DNA of 64,000 bases from Bradyrhizobium erythrophlei (GCF_900142985.1 NZ_LT670849.1:1178001-1242000); one strand, 5' to 3'; positions 44,504 through 53,212 are shown, counted from the stretch's first letter. Program-made: numbers and translations. Notes: generated by a model from the sequence alone, not told the origin.

Positions 44504-44848
44504 TCATTTTCGCCGCAGAGGCCGCTCGAGCCGTTCGTCAGGTGGCGCGATTTCGGTCACGAGATCGCGGATCAGCGCCTTTTTCGGCAAGGGCGCGAGC
44601 GTGGTCGTTCCTTCCTTCAGGCGCGCGGTGCAGGCGTATTCCACCTCGCCGTCGATCAGCATCATGCATTCCTTGCAGGCGTTGGCATTGATGCAGGAAA
44701 AACGAAAGGCGAGCGACGGGTCGCGATCGCGGCGAACCATCCGCAAGCCGTCGAGCACGGACTGACCAGGCTCGAACGCGACCTCGAAGGTCTCGACGCG
44801 GGATGTCACGTCGGGCTCGCCGCGCTGAATGGAGAGCAAGGCTTTCAT
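44504..44848 (-). CDS. [2Fe-2S] subunit resembling the N-terminal half of fumarate reductase FrdB
   Basis: The 114-residue ferredoxin-like protein carries Cys ligands in SCINANACKEC and EYAC (C-x5-C-x2-C-x11-C). This is the [2Fe-2S] domain of SdhB/FrdB, with one extra residue in the first gap. The C-terminal domain holding the [4Fe-4S] and [3Fe-4S] clusters is absent. Its ATG overlaps the flavoprotein stop (ATGA), so the two form a complex that passes electrons from or to FAD through one cluster. No membrane anchor gene is adjacent. Confidence 0.82.
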   Translation of the reverse strand: MKALLSIQRGEPDVTSRVETFEVAFEPGQSVLDGLRMVRRDRDPSLAFRFSCINANACKECMMLIDGEVEYACTARLKEGTTTLAPLPKKALIRDLVTEIAPPDERLERPLRRK

Positions 44849-46542
44849 GCGGCGGCCTTCTCTTTCGCGGTTTTGATGTCCAGTCCGCGGTCCGTCATCG
44901 CCACAATCTGGTTGAGCTGCCAGGCATCATCGAGACCAAGATGATCCTCGCGCTGATGTGCGCCGCGGCTCTCGGTGCGCGACAGCGCCGGCAATGCCAC
45001 GGCCTGCGCCACCAGCAGCATGCTTCGCAGATCGAGCCAGTCGATCAGCACGGGATCGAAGCTACCCGACGACGAAACCAGCGGCCGGTCTCCAAGATCG
45101 CGCGTCATTTCTGCGAGACGATCGATCGCGATACGGAGCTTATCTTCTGTGCGAAACGGTCCGACATAATCCGCCATCAGGGATTGCAGTGCGACGATGC
45201 TGGCGGCGACGTTCGGCGCGTCCCGCTGCTCGGCGCTGCGGAGAAAGTCGACGGCGGAGTTGGCCGCGTCCAACGACGGTATTGGCCGCTGCTTTGCTTT
45301 CAGCGCGGCACGATGACCGGCAAGCGCACCGAACACGAAACTTTCCGTGATGGCGTTTCCTGAAAGACGGTTGGCGCCGTTAGCGCCGCCGATCGCCTCA
45401 CCGCAGGCGAAGAGACCCGCGATACCCGTCTCGAGCGTTTCGCCCACACGGATTCCGCCCATATGGTAATGCGCAATCGGCGCCACTTCGATCGGCTGAT
45501 GCGCAAGATCGATGCCGTTGGCGGCGAGCCGGTCGACCACGGGGCCGAACGCGCGGCGTATTTCCTCCGGCGGCACATGCTGGAAGCTGAGATAGGCGCC
45601 GCCCGCCGGCGTGCCGCGTCCGGCCTCGACTTCCTTGGTGATGGCGTAAGTCGCAAGGTCGCGCGTCAGCACGTAGCGGCCGTCGCTGCGCGTGTCACGG
45701 GTGGCATAGTCGCTCTCGAATTCTCGCATTTCGGCGTTCAGCAGCTTGCCGCCGAGCTTGTAACGGAAAGGATCCCACATGATCGGGTCCATGCCAACGA
45801 GCCGCGGCGCAAGGTGACCGATCGGGAAAAACTGCACGAACTCCATGTCGATCAGCTCGGCGCCGGCGCGAAGCGCGAGCGCATAACCGTCGCCACCCAT
45901 ATTGGACGAAGCGCTGTTGCGGCGATAAAGCCTCGTCAGTCCGCCGGTCGCGATCACGACGGCCTTTGCGGCAATCGGGACGATGCGGCCGCTCGAAACG
46001 TGAAGCGCAGTGGCGCCGCAGGCTTCGCCGTCGCGGACGGTGATATCCGTGATCAAGAGGTCGCCGATCCGGCGAACGCCGTTGGCGTCGTTCAGTTGGG
46101 CGCGAAGGGTTTTCGACACCGCGGGTCCGGTCGACAGAAAATCCACATAGACGCAGCGCGGGCGGTCGTGACCGGGGGCCTGAACCTGCTTGATATGGCC
46201 ATCTTCGCGGGCCCAGCCGACTTTCCAGTCGTCCATCTCGCGGATGCGCCGCGGACCGTCCTCGCAAAGGATGGCGGCAAGCTTCTCGTCGCAGAGGCCG
46301 CGGCCAGCGGCCAGCGTATCGGCCAGATGATGTTCCCAATGATCCGGCGTCTGCTCACCAAGCGCGACGGCGACCGTCATCTGCGCCATGACCGTGGCAC
46401 CGCCACGGCCGATCAGGCTGCGGTCGGCCAGGATCACATCCGCGCCAGCCTTCGCAGCTTCGAGCGCGGCATACATCCCTGCCCCACCCGCACCGATCAC
46501 GAGAACGTCGGTTTCAAGAGGGGTCGTTATTTCCAACGGCAA
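44845..46542 (-). CDS. Fumarate reductase / succinate dehydrogenase-like flavoprotein
   Basis: The 565-residue FAD protein belongs to the family of FrdA/SdhA, aspartate oxidase and APS reductase A. GAGGAGMYAALEA near residue 17 binds FAD, ATGGLTRLYRRN near 195 and HYHMGGIRV near 355 form the active-site region, and the arginine-rich SRTESRGAHQREDH near 525 is the capping-domain motif. The start is a TTG (46542 or 46536); GGAG is well placed for the second. The substrate is probably a dicarboxylate or alpha-hydroxy acid. It pairs with the small [2Fe-2S] protein. Confidence 0.87.
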   Translation of the reverse strand: MPLEITTPLETDVLVIGAGGAGMYAALEAAKAGADVILADRSLIGRGGATVMAQMTVAVALGEQTPDHWEHHLADTLAAGRGLCDEKLAAILCEDGPRRIREMDDWKVGWAREDGHIKQVQAPGHDRPRCVYVDFLSTGPAVSKTLRAQLNDANGVRRIGDLLITDITVRDGEACGATALHVSSGRIVPIAAKAVVIATGGLTRLYRRNSASSNMGGDGYALALRAGAELIDMEFVQFFPIGHLAPRLVGMDPIMWDPFRYKLGGKLLNAEMREFESDYATRDTRSDGRYVLTRDLATYAITKEVEAGRGTPAGGAYLSFQHVPPEEIRRAFGPVVDRLAANGIDLAHQPIEVAPIAHYHMGGIRVGETLETGIAGLFACGEAIGGANGANRLSGNAITESFVFGALAGHRAALKAKQRPIPSLDAANSAVDFLRSAEQRDAPNVAASIVALQSLMADYVGPFRTEDKLRIAIDRLAEMTRDLGDRPLVSSSGSFDPVLIDWLDLRSMLLVAQAVALPALSRTESRGAHQREDHLGLDDAWQLNQIVAMTDRGLDIKTAKEKAAA

Positions 46543-46660
46543 ACTCCAATCCTTTGCGGCATTTTTCGTGGGGCATTTTCAACGATGAACCGAAGCCCGC
46601 CCAATTGAGAAAATACGTCAAAATAAAAGCACAGATCGCGGCCGTGTGGCGAACACAAAA

Positions 46661-46685
46661 AGAGGCCGCCCAACGGGCGGCCTCT
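46661..46685 (-). terminator. Intrinsic terminator of the small secreted-protein gene
   Basis: AGAGGCCGCCC (46661-46671) pairs with GGGCGGCCTCT (46675-46685) around a 3-base loop. On the minus strand four further Ts follow the stem (TCTTTTTGTG). It lies 67 bases after the stop of the gene at 46753. Confidence 0.85.
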
Positions 46686-46752
46686 CGCATCCAGTCGAGG
46701 CGTGACGACTATCACTCGGTCCAGTGCTCGCCCTGCGAAGCGCGAGGATGCG

Positions 46753-47070
46753 TCAACAGCCTCGGCAAATACCGCTGATCTTCGAGTCGATCCGAATGTT
46801 TTCGTTCTGGATTTCGGTGTCGATACGCCGGCTGTCTTGCGGTTCGAAGTTGGCGCCGACGGTTCCGCCGGACGAATTCGCGGTTCCCGGACGGTTGGTG
46901 CCAGGCGGCGAAATGTGTGCTTGATCGGAAGCGATGCCGGTCGTCGTTCGTGTGCCGGTCGAAGGAGCTCCGCCTCCCGGACTTCCACTCGTCTGGGCGA
47001 ATGCAAGCGGCGAATAGAGCAGCACGCCGATCATCAGTGTTTTTGCCAGGACTGTTTTTTGCTTTTGCAT
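46753..47070 (-). CDS. Small secreted protein, Gly/Thr/Ser-rich, unknown function
   Basis: The 105-residue product has a signal peptide ending in AFA near residue 24, a low-complexity Gly/Pro/Thr/Ser stretch, and a C-terminus ending in ISGICRGC with two cysteines. I do not recognise a family beyond short exported proteins of this genus. The ATG at 47070 follows GGGAGG by 6 bases, which rules out the longer in-frame start. It has its own terminator, so it is monocistronic. Confidence 0.75.
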   Translation of the reverse strand: MQKQKTVLAKTLMIGVLLYSPLAFAQTSGSPGGGAPSTGTRTTTGIASDQAHISPPGTNRPGTANSSGGTVGANFEPQDSRRIDTEIQNENIRIDSKISGICRGC

Positions 47071-47333
47071 GACGGTCCTCCCGATAAATCTCGCGCGGCT
47101 TCGCTGGTGCGAGCCACCTTCTCTCGACCAACGAAAATACAAGAATGCCGGTTCCGCGGCGGACGGCAGCCACCGTCACATGTGCGAGATGAACCGCCGG
47201 AAGCGTCGCTGGTTTCGCGCAACCCGCGCGCGTCGTTTGTGGTGCGGCCGATGCTTCCGATTTCGATGCGACGACAGATCGTTTGGCGGAATCGAGAATG
47301 GAAGACGTTCGGAGGCTGAAATGCGGAGAAACT

Positions 47334-47410
47334 TGGTAGCGGGGGAGGGACTCGAACCCCCGACCCCAGGATTATGATTCCCGTGCTCTAGCCAGCTGAG
47401 CTACCCCGCC
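47334..47410 (-). tRNA. tRNA-Met (CAT anticodon)
   Basis: The 77-base gene includes an encoded CCA. The acceptor stem is GGCGGGG with CCCCGCT (first pair G-U), the D arm is AGCTCAG...GAGCA, and the anticodon arm is CGGGA, loop ATCATAA, TCCTG, giving CAT. The T arm is GGGGGTTCGAGTCCCTC. The GGCGGGGUAGCUCAG start is that of alphaproteobacterial elongator Met tRNA rather than initiator. A lysidine-modified Ile tRNA is less likely given the arms. Confidence 0.93.
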
Positions 47411-47534
47411 ACGGCGCAGGCAACGCGGACATTATATATGGACCGCAGTCGCTGAGCGCGCGGCATATAAGAAGTAGCTCCCTGCCCTGTCAAGCAAAGC
47501 CCGAATTCGACCGGAAATACCTGACGCAGCGGGA

Positions 47535-47891
47535 CTATTTCGGCCGGACATTCGGGTTGCCGCCGGGGCTTCCGGGCGGCGGAATCACGGGCGTGTTGCC
47601 GGCATTGGGCGGCGTCGGCGCACGGATTTCCGGGTCAATGCCCGGCGGCGGACACAACACGCCGTCGGATCTGGCAAGCTTGTCGCCCAGCGGCTCGGCT
47701 GCCTGCCCGGTGGTGGTGCCCGGTTCGCTGTTGAAGCGCCGCATGGCCGATTTGGCGTTCGGCGCGCAGTCGTCGGCTGAGGCGGTCGCCGTCGGCGCCG
47801 GTGGCGTCGTTGCGGTAGGCGGCGCCTGCGCCGCCGCGCCCTGCACAGAAGCCATCAACACGAATGTGAAAAGAAGCGCATGTCTGGTCAT
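47535..47891 (-). CDS. Secreted Pro/Ala/Thr-rich protein of unknown function
   Basis: The 118-residue product has a signal peptide (cleavage after AAA near residue 21) and low-complexity segments rich in Pro, Ala and Thr. Two cysteines occur (ADDCAPNAK and GVLCPPPG), with a C-terminal Pro/Gly/Asn tail. Composition suggests an extended, disordered envelope protein. Not recognised; function unknown. Confidence 0.7.
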   Translation of the reverse strand: MTRHALLFTFVLMASVQGAAAQAPPTATTPPAPTATASADDCAPNAKSAMRRFNSEPGTTTGQAAEPLGDKLARSDGVLCPPPGIDPEIRAPTPPNAGNTPVIPPPGSPGGNPNVRPK

Positions 47892-47943
47892 GCAACGAAA
47901 ACGAACGTCGCGAACGCTGGTTCCGTGCGCCGACGGTAACGCT

Positions 47944-48582
47944 TCAGGTTTTCCGATAACGGATCAGAGAGAAATGTCCCATCGGCGGCATCGGACGGCG
48001 TTCGGTGAGGACAACACCGCCATGTTTGGCCGCCCAGTTCACGAGCCGGTCCCACGGAAATTCCGGCCGCCAGCCGAGCCTGCGGGCGAGCGGCGCAAAG
48101 GCGAGCTCGAAGGCGCGGCGCGGGCCGCTTTCGGCGCCGATGTGGTTGACCAGGATCAGTTCGCCGCCCGGTTTCAACACCCGGATAAAGTCGTCGAGCG
48201 TTCCTTCCGGATCAGGAACCGCGGTGATGACGTATTGCGCGACCACCGCATCGAACGAAGAATCCGCAAACGCCAGATTCTTGGCGTCCATCACCGCGAG
48301 CGTCTCGACGTTCTTCAGGCGAAGCGACCGCACGCGCTGCTGAGCCTTGCGCAACATCGGCTCGGAAATGTCGACGCCGCAGATCTTCGTGGTCGCGGCA
48401 TAGTCGGACAACGACAGGCCGGTGCCGACGCCGACGTCAAGAACCCGGCCGCCGATCCGATCAGCTTCCGCAATGGTCGATTGCCGGCCCTGGTCGAAGA
48501 CTTTGCCGAACACGAGGTCATAGACCGGCGCCCAGCGGCCATAAGCCTTCGCGACCCCCTCGCGGTCGATATCTGACGCCAT
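47944..48582 (-). CDS. pmtA: Phosphatidylethanolamine N-methyltransferase
   Basis: The 212-residue SAM-dependent methyltransferase matches the Bradyrhizobium PmtA type, which makes phosphatidylcholine by methylating phosphatidylethanolamine. The start region AYGRWAPVYDLVFGKVFD, the SAM motif VLDVGVGTGLSLS near residue 47 and the C-terminal MGHFSLIRYR are all present. Phosphatidylcholine is important for rhizobial envelopes and symbiosis. It ends 52 bases before the short secreted-protein gene and lies 18 bases after mnmA, possibly in one transcript. Confidence 0.88.
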   Translation of the reverse strand: MASDIDREGVAKAYGRWAPVYDLVFGKVFDQGRQSTIAEADRIGGRVLDVGVGTGLSLSDYAATTKICGVDISEPMLRKAQQRVRSLRLKNVETLAVMDAKNLAFADSSFDAVVAQYVITAVPDPEGTLDDFIRVLKPGGELILVNHIGAESGPRRAFELAFAPLARRLGWRPEFPWDRLVNWAAKHGGVVLTERRPMPPMGHFSLIRYRKT

Positions 48583-48600
48583 TCCCCCGCCCTGAGTTTT

Positions 48601-49782
48601 TTATCCGCGCACAGTCTCGACGACCGGAACTGCCCTCGACGTCTTCGCCTTGGCGCTGGCACTTTGAATGAAGCCGCCGCCGAGCACGCGCGCACGGCCC
48701 GAAGGCGCATCGTAGAACACACAGGCCTGGCCCGGCGACACGCCCTCCTCACCGGCGACGAGATCGACCGCGTAGCCGTCATCGGTGGCACGCAGCCACG
48801 CCGGCTGCGGCGGACGCGTCGAACGAACGCGCACGAAAATCTCAAGGCCCGCACCGACCGCGCGATCGAGCGGACCGTCGCCGATCCAGTTCACTTCGCG
48901 CAACGAGATGCGGTCCATGCGCAGCGCCTCGCGCGGACCGACGACGACGCGGCGGTGCGCTGCGTCAAGCTTCACCACGTAAAGCGGCGCGCCCGACGCA
49001 ATCCCGAGGCCGCGGCGTTGGCCGACGGTGAAATGAATAATGCCCTGATGGGTCCCGATGACGTTGCCGTCGAGGTCGACGATATCGCCGGGTTCGATCG
49101 CATTCGGCCGCAGACGGCCGATTACATCGGTGTAGCGGCCGCTCGGCACGAAGCAGATATCCTGGCTGTCATGCTTGTCGGCGACCTCGAGGCCGAAGCG
49201 GCGCGCCAGTTCGCGCGTCTCGGGCTTGGTCATGTCACCGAGCGGAAAGCGCAGATACTGAAGCTGCTCGCGGGTGGTCGCAAACAGGAAGTAGCTCTGG
49301 TCGCGATCGCTATCTGCGGCACAAATGAGTGCACGCTCTCCATCCGCCAATTCGCGCGAGGCAACATAGTGCCCGGTCGCCAGCACGGAGGCGCCGAGTT
49401 CGCGCGCGGTCTCCATCAAATCGCGAAACTTGATCGATCGGTTGCACTCGATGCAGGGAACGGGCGTCTCGCCCGAGGCGTAGCTCTCGGCGAAGTTATC
49501 GATCACCGACTGGCGAAATCGGCTCTCGTAATCGAGCACATAATGCGGGATGCCGATCCGCTCGGCGACATTGCGCGCGTCGTGAATGTCCTGCCCGGCG
49601 CAGCAGGCGCCCTTGCGGTGGGTCGCCGCGCCGTGATCGTAGAGCTGCAAGGTTATGCCGACGACATCGTAGCCCTGCGACTTCAGCAGCGCCGCCGTCA
49701 CCGAGGAATCGACGCCGCCCGACATCGCGACGACCACGCGGGTGTCCTGGGGACGGCCTTCGAGATTCAGACTGTTGCGCAT
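48601..49782 (-). CDS. mnmA: tRNA-specific 2-thiouridylase
   Basis: The 393-residue enzyme makes 2-thiouridine at wobble position 34 of Lys, Glu and Gln tRNAs. The PP-loop SGGVDSS is near residue 21. The two catalytic cysteines are in PVPCIECN (110) and SQDICFV (210). The C-terminal beta-barrel domains are complete. Element copy 3 begins 26 bases upstream of the ATG, in the promoter/leader region. Confidence 0.95.
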   Translation of the reverse strand: MRNSLNLEGRPQDTRVVVAMSGGVDSSVTAALLKSQGYDVVGITLQLYDHGAATHRKGACCAGQDIHDARNVAERIGIPHYVLDYESRFRQSVIDNFAESYASGETPVPCIECNRSIKFRDLMETARELGASVLATGHYVASRELADGERALICAADSDRDQSYFLFATTREQLQYLRFPLGDMTKPETRELARRFGLEVADKHDSQDICFVPSGRYTDVIGRLRPNAIEPGDIVDLDGNVIGTHQGIIHFTVGQRRGLGIASGAPLYVVKLDAAHRRVVVGPREALRMDRISLREVNWIGDGPLDRAVGAGLEIFVRVRSTRPPQPAWLRATDDGYAVDLVAGEEGVSPGQACVFYDAPSGRARVLGGGFIQSASAKAKTSRAVPVVETVRG

Positions 49783-49808
49783 GGTCTTAAGTCACCAACT
49801 TGGCGCTA

Positions 49809-49984
49809 CTAGTGTCCCGGTTCTGACATTCGTACGCGGCCGCTGCGGGTTCTTTTACGAATGTCAGAACCAAAGGGACACTGGCAAATATGGGTTTTGA
49901 GTGGAGTTTCGGATTTGGCATTCGCTATAAGAACTCGCGGCAACAGGATATCGAATGCCAAATCCACTCCACTCCCGCCACTAG
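49809..49984. repeat. Double-hairpin element, copy 3
   Basis: Hairpin A: outer arms 49809-49818 and 49875-49884 (CTAGTGTCCC/GGGACACTGG), inner arms 49819-49833 and 49857-49871 (GGTTCTGACATTCGT), AAA bulge at 49872-49874. Linker CAAATATGGG. Hairpin B: outer arms 49899-49907 and 49966-49974 (GAGTGGAGT/ACTCCACTC), TTC bulge at 49908-49910, inner arms 49911-49924 and 49952-49965. It ends in CCACTAG at 49978-49984. Five base pairs of A and one of B differ from copy 1 on both arms together, so pairing is kept. Confidence 0.9.
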
Positions 49985-50211
49985 GTCAGAGGCGTCGGGG
50001 CGTTCTTTCCTGAGGCCTCACCCTCGGGGCGGCCGGAAAGCTGCACTTTAATATAGGCCGCGATGGCGCGAAGCAATCACACGGTCCCCATGCGCATATG
50101 GGACGGCAAATCTTGCCGCCGGGCAGAAAAGATGGGGCCGCGGGCGTCCCCAATCAAATCCAATCAATTATCAAGATATTGAAATATATCATGTTTTTAA
50201 AAATTACGGGG
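49985..50211. other. Intergenic region between mnmA element and fliK promoter
   Basis: These 227 bases, together with the element and promoter, make a 481-base gap without a gene. The right part (50150-50205) is AT-rich (AATATATCATG, TTTTTAAAAATTA) and lies just upstream of the sigma-54 site, where an activator such as FlbD or a bending protein could bind. No coding frame is convincing. Confidence 0.5.
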
Positions 50212-50227
50212 TGGCCCGGTCCTTGCT
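50212..50227 (+). promoter_or_regulatory. Sigma-54 (-24/-12) promoter of fliK
   Basis: TGGCCCGGTCCTTGCT has GG at 50213-50214 and GC at 50225-50226, separated by exactly 10 bases, matching the TGGCAC-N5-TTGC consensus closely. Transcription would begin about 26 bases before the GTG start of fliK. The sigma-54 activator FlbD is encoded in the same cluster. Confidence 0.72.
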
Positions 50228-50263
50228 GACCTCTCGGTTAAGTTTCTCGTCGGAGGCCGTCCA

Positions 50264-51907
50264 GTGGTCAGTGCTACCCCAGATTCCGCAGCCGCAGCCA
50301 ATGCCGCGTTCCAGGCCGCGCCTGCCTGGCTGACGCGCGCCAATACGCCGCCGGCCAACGATCTTTTTGCGGGTCTGGTCAACCAGAACACCCAAACCGG
50401 CTCCGCGGCGACCTTGCCGCCCCCTCCTCCGCCGCAGCCCCAGAACAACGCGGCTAACCAACCGCTTCCGCCCGCCAACAACGCTTCGAACAGCAACGCC
50501 AACAACAACGCGGCCGCGGCTAACAACAATGCGCCGCCTCCGCCGCCAGCTAACGGCAATTCCAATAACAACGCGGCAAATTCCAACCAGCCGTCTGACG
50601 CCAACAATGCCGGTTCCGGCACGACGGCGAACGCGAACGGCGCGACGACCGGCAGCACGAGCCAGTCGTCGTCGACGGCCTCGTCCGACTCGACGCCATC
50701 GACCGATACGAAGTCCAAGGACACAGCGACCGACACGGGTTCGACCGCGATCGACGCCACCCTTCTGGCGCAACAGGCCGCTAGCACCGCGACCACTCCG
50801 GTCGCCGTAGCGGTTCCGACATCCGTTCCTTCCACCAATGCGCCGCCGCCGGCAACGCCGACCTCCGGTGGCCCGACCGCGCCGCTTGCGATTGCCGCTG
50901 CCGCGATCGCGGCGAGTTCCCAACCGCTCGCATCGCCGGCCGGACCAACCACACCGGACAAGACCGATCCCGGCACCGCGTCCACCACGACACCGGACAA
51001 CGGTGCAACCGCCAAGACCGCGGCCGTTTCCGCCATCACCTTCACGACCACCCTCCAGGCAGGAAGCACGACGTCTGCGGACACAACCGCCGTCACAGCG
51101 GCAGTGGCCGCCACCACCCCGGTCACGCCGAAGACACCGCAAGCCAAAGCTCAGGCTACGACGACCGACGCTTCCGCAAAAACGTCAGTGACGACCGACC
51201 CTACCGCGCCCGGCACGACGACTGATCCCGGCCAGAATGCCGCTGCAACTTCGACCACCGGCAAGCAGGAGACGGCGAACGTCGCCATTCAGGCTGCGGC
51301 CGCGGATGCCGGTACCCCGGCGCCCGCCGCGCGCGATCACGCCGCTGCAAACGTTGCGCACTCTGCGACGGCGGATGTGCCCGACGTCAATAGCCAGGCG
51401 GCCGGCACGTTTACCCCGCAGTTCAATTCGACGTCAGCCGTTGGTTCGGCGAACAATTTGACGGTGACATCGGCGGCCAATGGCGCGGTGCCCTTGAGCG
51501 GCGTCGCCATCGAAATTGCCGCCAACGTCAAGAGCGGCAAGAGCAGTTTTGAAATCCGTCTCGATCCCGCCGATCTCGGCCGGATCGACGTCCGGGTCCA
51601 GATCGATCAGAACGGTCAGGTCACCTCGCACCTGACGGTCGAGAAGCCGGAAACGCTGTCGATGCTGCGCCAGGACGCGCCGCAATTGCAGCAGGCACTG
51701 AACGATGCGGGCCTGAAGACCGACAGCGGCGGTCTTCAGTTCAGCCTGCGCGACCAGTCTTCATCCGGCCAGAACAGCGGCAACGACAGCAATCCCAACG
51801 CCCAACGGCTGATCATCAGTGACGAGGACGCGGTTCCTGCCGCCGTCGCGGGCCGCAGCTATGGCCGTTCGCTCGGATCGAGCGGCGGCGTCGACATCAG
51901 AGTGTAA
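50264..51907 (+). CDS. fliK: Flagellar hook-length control protein
   Basis: The 547-residue product is assigned from its C-terminal domain: FEIRLDPADLGRIDVRVQI near residue 426 and the following helix (LRQDAPQLQQALNDAG) are typical of FliK. The first 400 residues are low-complexity Asn/Ala/Thr/Pro sequence, as expected for a molecular ruler exported during hook assembly. GGAGG lies 7 bases before the GTG at 50264. Antisense frames through this repetitive stretch are artefacts. flgD follows 19 bases later, so hook-length and hook-capping proteins are co-expressed. Confidence 0.9.
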   Translation: MVSATPDSAAAANAAFQAAPAWLTRANTPPANDLFAGLVNQNTQTGSAATLPPPPPPQPQNNAANQPLPPANNASNSNANNNAAAANNNAPPPPPANGNSNNNAANSNQPSDANNAGSGTTANANGATTGSTSQSSSTASSDSTPSTDTKSKDTATDTGSTAIDATLLAQQAASTATTPVAVAVPTSVPSTNAPPPATPTSGGPTAPLAIAAAAIAASSQPLASPAGPTTPDKTDPGTASTTTPDNGATAKTAAVSAITFTTTLQAGSTTSADTTAVTAAVAATTPVTPKTPQAKAQATTTDASAKTSVTTDPTAPGTTTDPGQNAAATSTTGKQETANVAIQAAAADAGTPAPAARDHAAANVAHSATADVPDVNSQAAGTFTPQFNSTSAVGSANNLTVTSAANGAVPLSGVAIEIAANVKSGKSSFEIRLDPADLGRIDVRVQIDQNGQVTSHLTVEKPETLSMLRQDAPQLQQALNDAGLKTDSGGLQFSLRDQSSSGQNSGNDSNPNAQRLIISDEDAVPAAVAGRSYGRSLGSSGGVDIRV

Positions 51908-51926
51908 AGAGTTTGAGGAGAATGAC

Positions 51927-52607
51927 ATGACTGTTGTTTCAGGAACGACCCCGCAGACCTCATCATCCAGCTCGAGTTCGACGGCGAACTCCGCCAACGC
52001 GCTCGCCAACCAGCAGATCGCCGGCAACTTCCAGAGCTTCCTGCAACTCCTGACGACCCAGTTGCAGAATCAGAACCCGCTCAGCCCGCTCGACACCAAC
52101 CAGTTCACCCAGCAGCTGGTCGAGTTCGCCGGCGTCCAGCAGCAAATCAATACCAACGATTCGCTGTCCACGCTGGTGTCGCTGCAACAAACCGCGCAGT
52201 CGAGCCAGGCGCTGGAATTCGTCGGCAAGACGGCCGTGGTCAAGGGCAGCACCACATCGCTCACCAGCAGCAAAGCGGCCTGGGGGCTCAACATCGCCTC
52301 CGCCTCGACGGTCACCATCAATATTACCAACAGCTCGGGCGCGACCGTCTACACCAGCAGCATCAACGCCAACGCCGGCAACAACCAGACCTTCACCTGG
52401 AACGGGCTTGGCACCGACGGCACCCAGCAGCCCGACGGCTCCTACACGCTCACGGCGACGGGCAAGGACTCCACCGGCAACTCGGTTGGGGTCTCAACCG
52501 AAATCCAGGGCGTGGTCTCGTCGGTCGACCTCACGCAGTCGCCGCCGCTGTTGTCGATCGGCGGCCAGACTTTCACGGTCAACCAGGTCCAGAGCATCGT
52601 GAACTAG
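51927..52607 (+). CDS. flgD: Flagellar hook-capping protein
   Basis: The 226-residue product caps the growing hook so FlgE subunits can assemble. The N-terminal FlgD domain has FLQLLTTQLQNQNPLSPLD near residue 36 and FTQQLVEFAGVQQQIN near 57. The C-terminal half has the Ig-like and tudor-like strands (FTWNGLGTDGTQQPDGSYT). The ATG at 51927 follows GAGGAG by 6 bases; longer upstream frames overlap fliK and are not real. Ser/Thr-rich N-terminus serves export. Confidence 0.95.
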   Translation: MTVVSGTTPQTSSSSSSSTANSANALANQQIAGNFQSFLQLLTTQLQNQNPLSPLDTNQFTQQLVEFAGVQQQINTNDSLSTLVSLQQTAQSSQALEFVGKTAVVKGSTTSLTSSKAAWGLNIASASTVTINITNSSGATVYTSSINANAGNNQTFTWNGLGTDGTQQPDGSYTLTATGKDSTGNSVGVSTEIQGVVSSVDLTQSPPLLSIGGQTFTVNQVQSIVN

Positions 52608-52824
52608 CGCGAAAACGAGGGCATAGAGCCCATCGCGACCCTCTCGCAGGCGTTTTGCGGCCTAACATCCGGTTAACAAACGCCGGATGGGGCCGCATTC
52701 GTGCGTCTGCACCTGGCATTTTCAAGGAGATTCGTATTGGAGCCTTGGGTTTAGGCAAATTTTAAGTCGCCGGGCGTAGTTTGTTTAGCGTGAGTTTCAG
52801 TGGTTTAGAGTTTGTGAGTACGCC

Positions 52825-53100
52825 ATGACAGAGCCTCATCGCCCGAGGGTAAAATACGTCATCGGGCCCGACGGCAGTCCGCTGACGATTGCGGATCTGC
52901 CCGCTCCGGGAACCAAGCGATGGGTGATCCGTCGCAAGGCCGAAGTCGTTGCCGCGGTTCGCGGCGGCCTGCTCTCCCTTGAGGAGGCCTGCAGCCGCTA
53001 TACGTTGACCGTCGACGAATTCCTGTCCTGGCAGTTCTCGATCGACCAGCATGGTCTTGCGGGACTGCGGACCACCCGAATCCAGCAATATCGCCAATAA
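52825..53100 (+). CDS. sciP: CtrA inhibitor SciP (DUF1153)
   Basis: The 91-residue DUF1153 protein matches SciP, which in Caulobacter binds CtrA and blocks transcription of CtrA-activated genes. The conserved core YVIGPDGSPLTIADLP and KRWVIRRKAEVVAAVRGGLL is followed by the helix-turn-helix region LEEACSRYTLTVDEFLSW. It sits between flgD and fliF, itself likely under CtrA control, so it can close a negative loop on the flagellar class. The 217-base gap before it contains a CATCCGG/CCGGATG hairpin with TTAAC in the loop. Confidence 0.92.
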   Translation: MTEPHRPRVKYVIGPDGSPLTIADLPAPGTKRWVIRRKAEVVAAVRGGLLSLEEACSRYTLTVDEFLSWQFSIDQHGLAGLRTTRIQQYRQ

Positions 53101-53204
53101 TCTTCGGCCCGAAGCGGCCATTGATCGGATTTAACGAAAATCGGCCTCGCGCTGCGAAGCCGATTTTTGCCGCTTCGAACTTTCACGTCGGCCATTTACC
53201 TTTG

Positions 53205-53212
53205 TTAACCAT
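53205..53212 (+). promoter_or_regulatory. CtrA-type half site before the fliF operon
   Basis: TTAACCAT, preceded by TTTACCTTTG, matches the CtrA half-box found before class II flagellar operons of alphaproteobacteria. A second TTAA at the canonical 7-base spacing is missing, so this is a single half site. It is 75 bases before the fliF start. Confidence 0.5.

Noticed and set aside
50197-51147. Two overlapping minus-strand frames of over 310 codons
   Set aside because: They are shadows of the low-complexity Asn/Ala/Thr/Pro region of fliK.
52666-52689. CATCCGG/CCGGATG hairpin after flgD as a terminator
   Set aside because: The stem is only 7 bp, the loop 10 bases, and no T-run follows. The TTAAC in its loop may be a CtrA half site, but a partner at the canonical spacing is absent.
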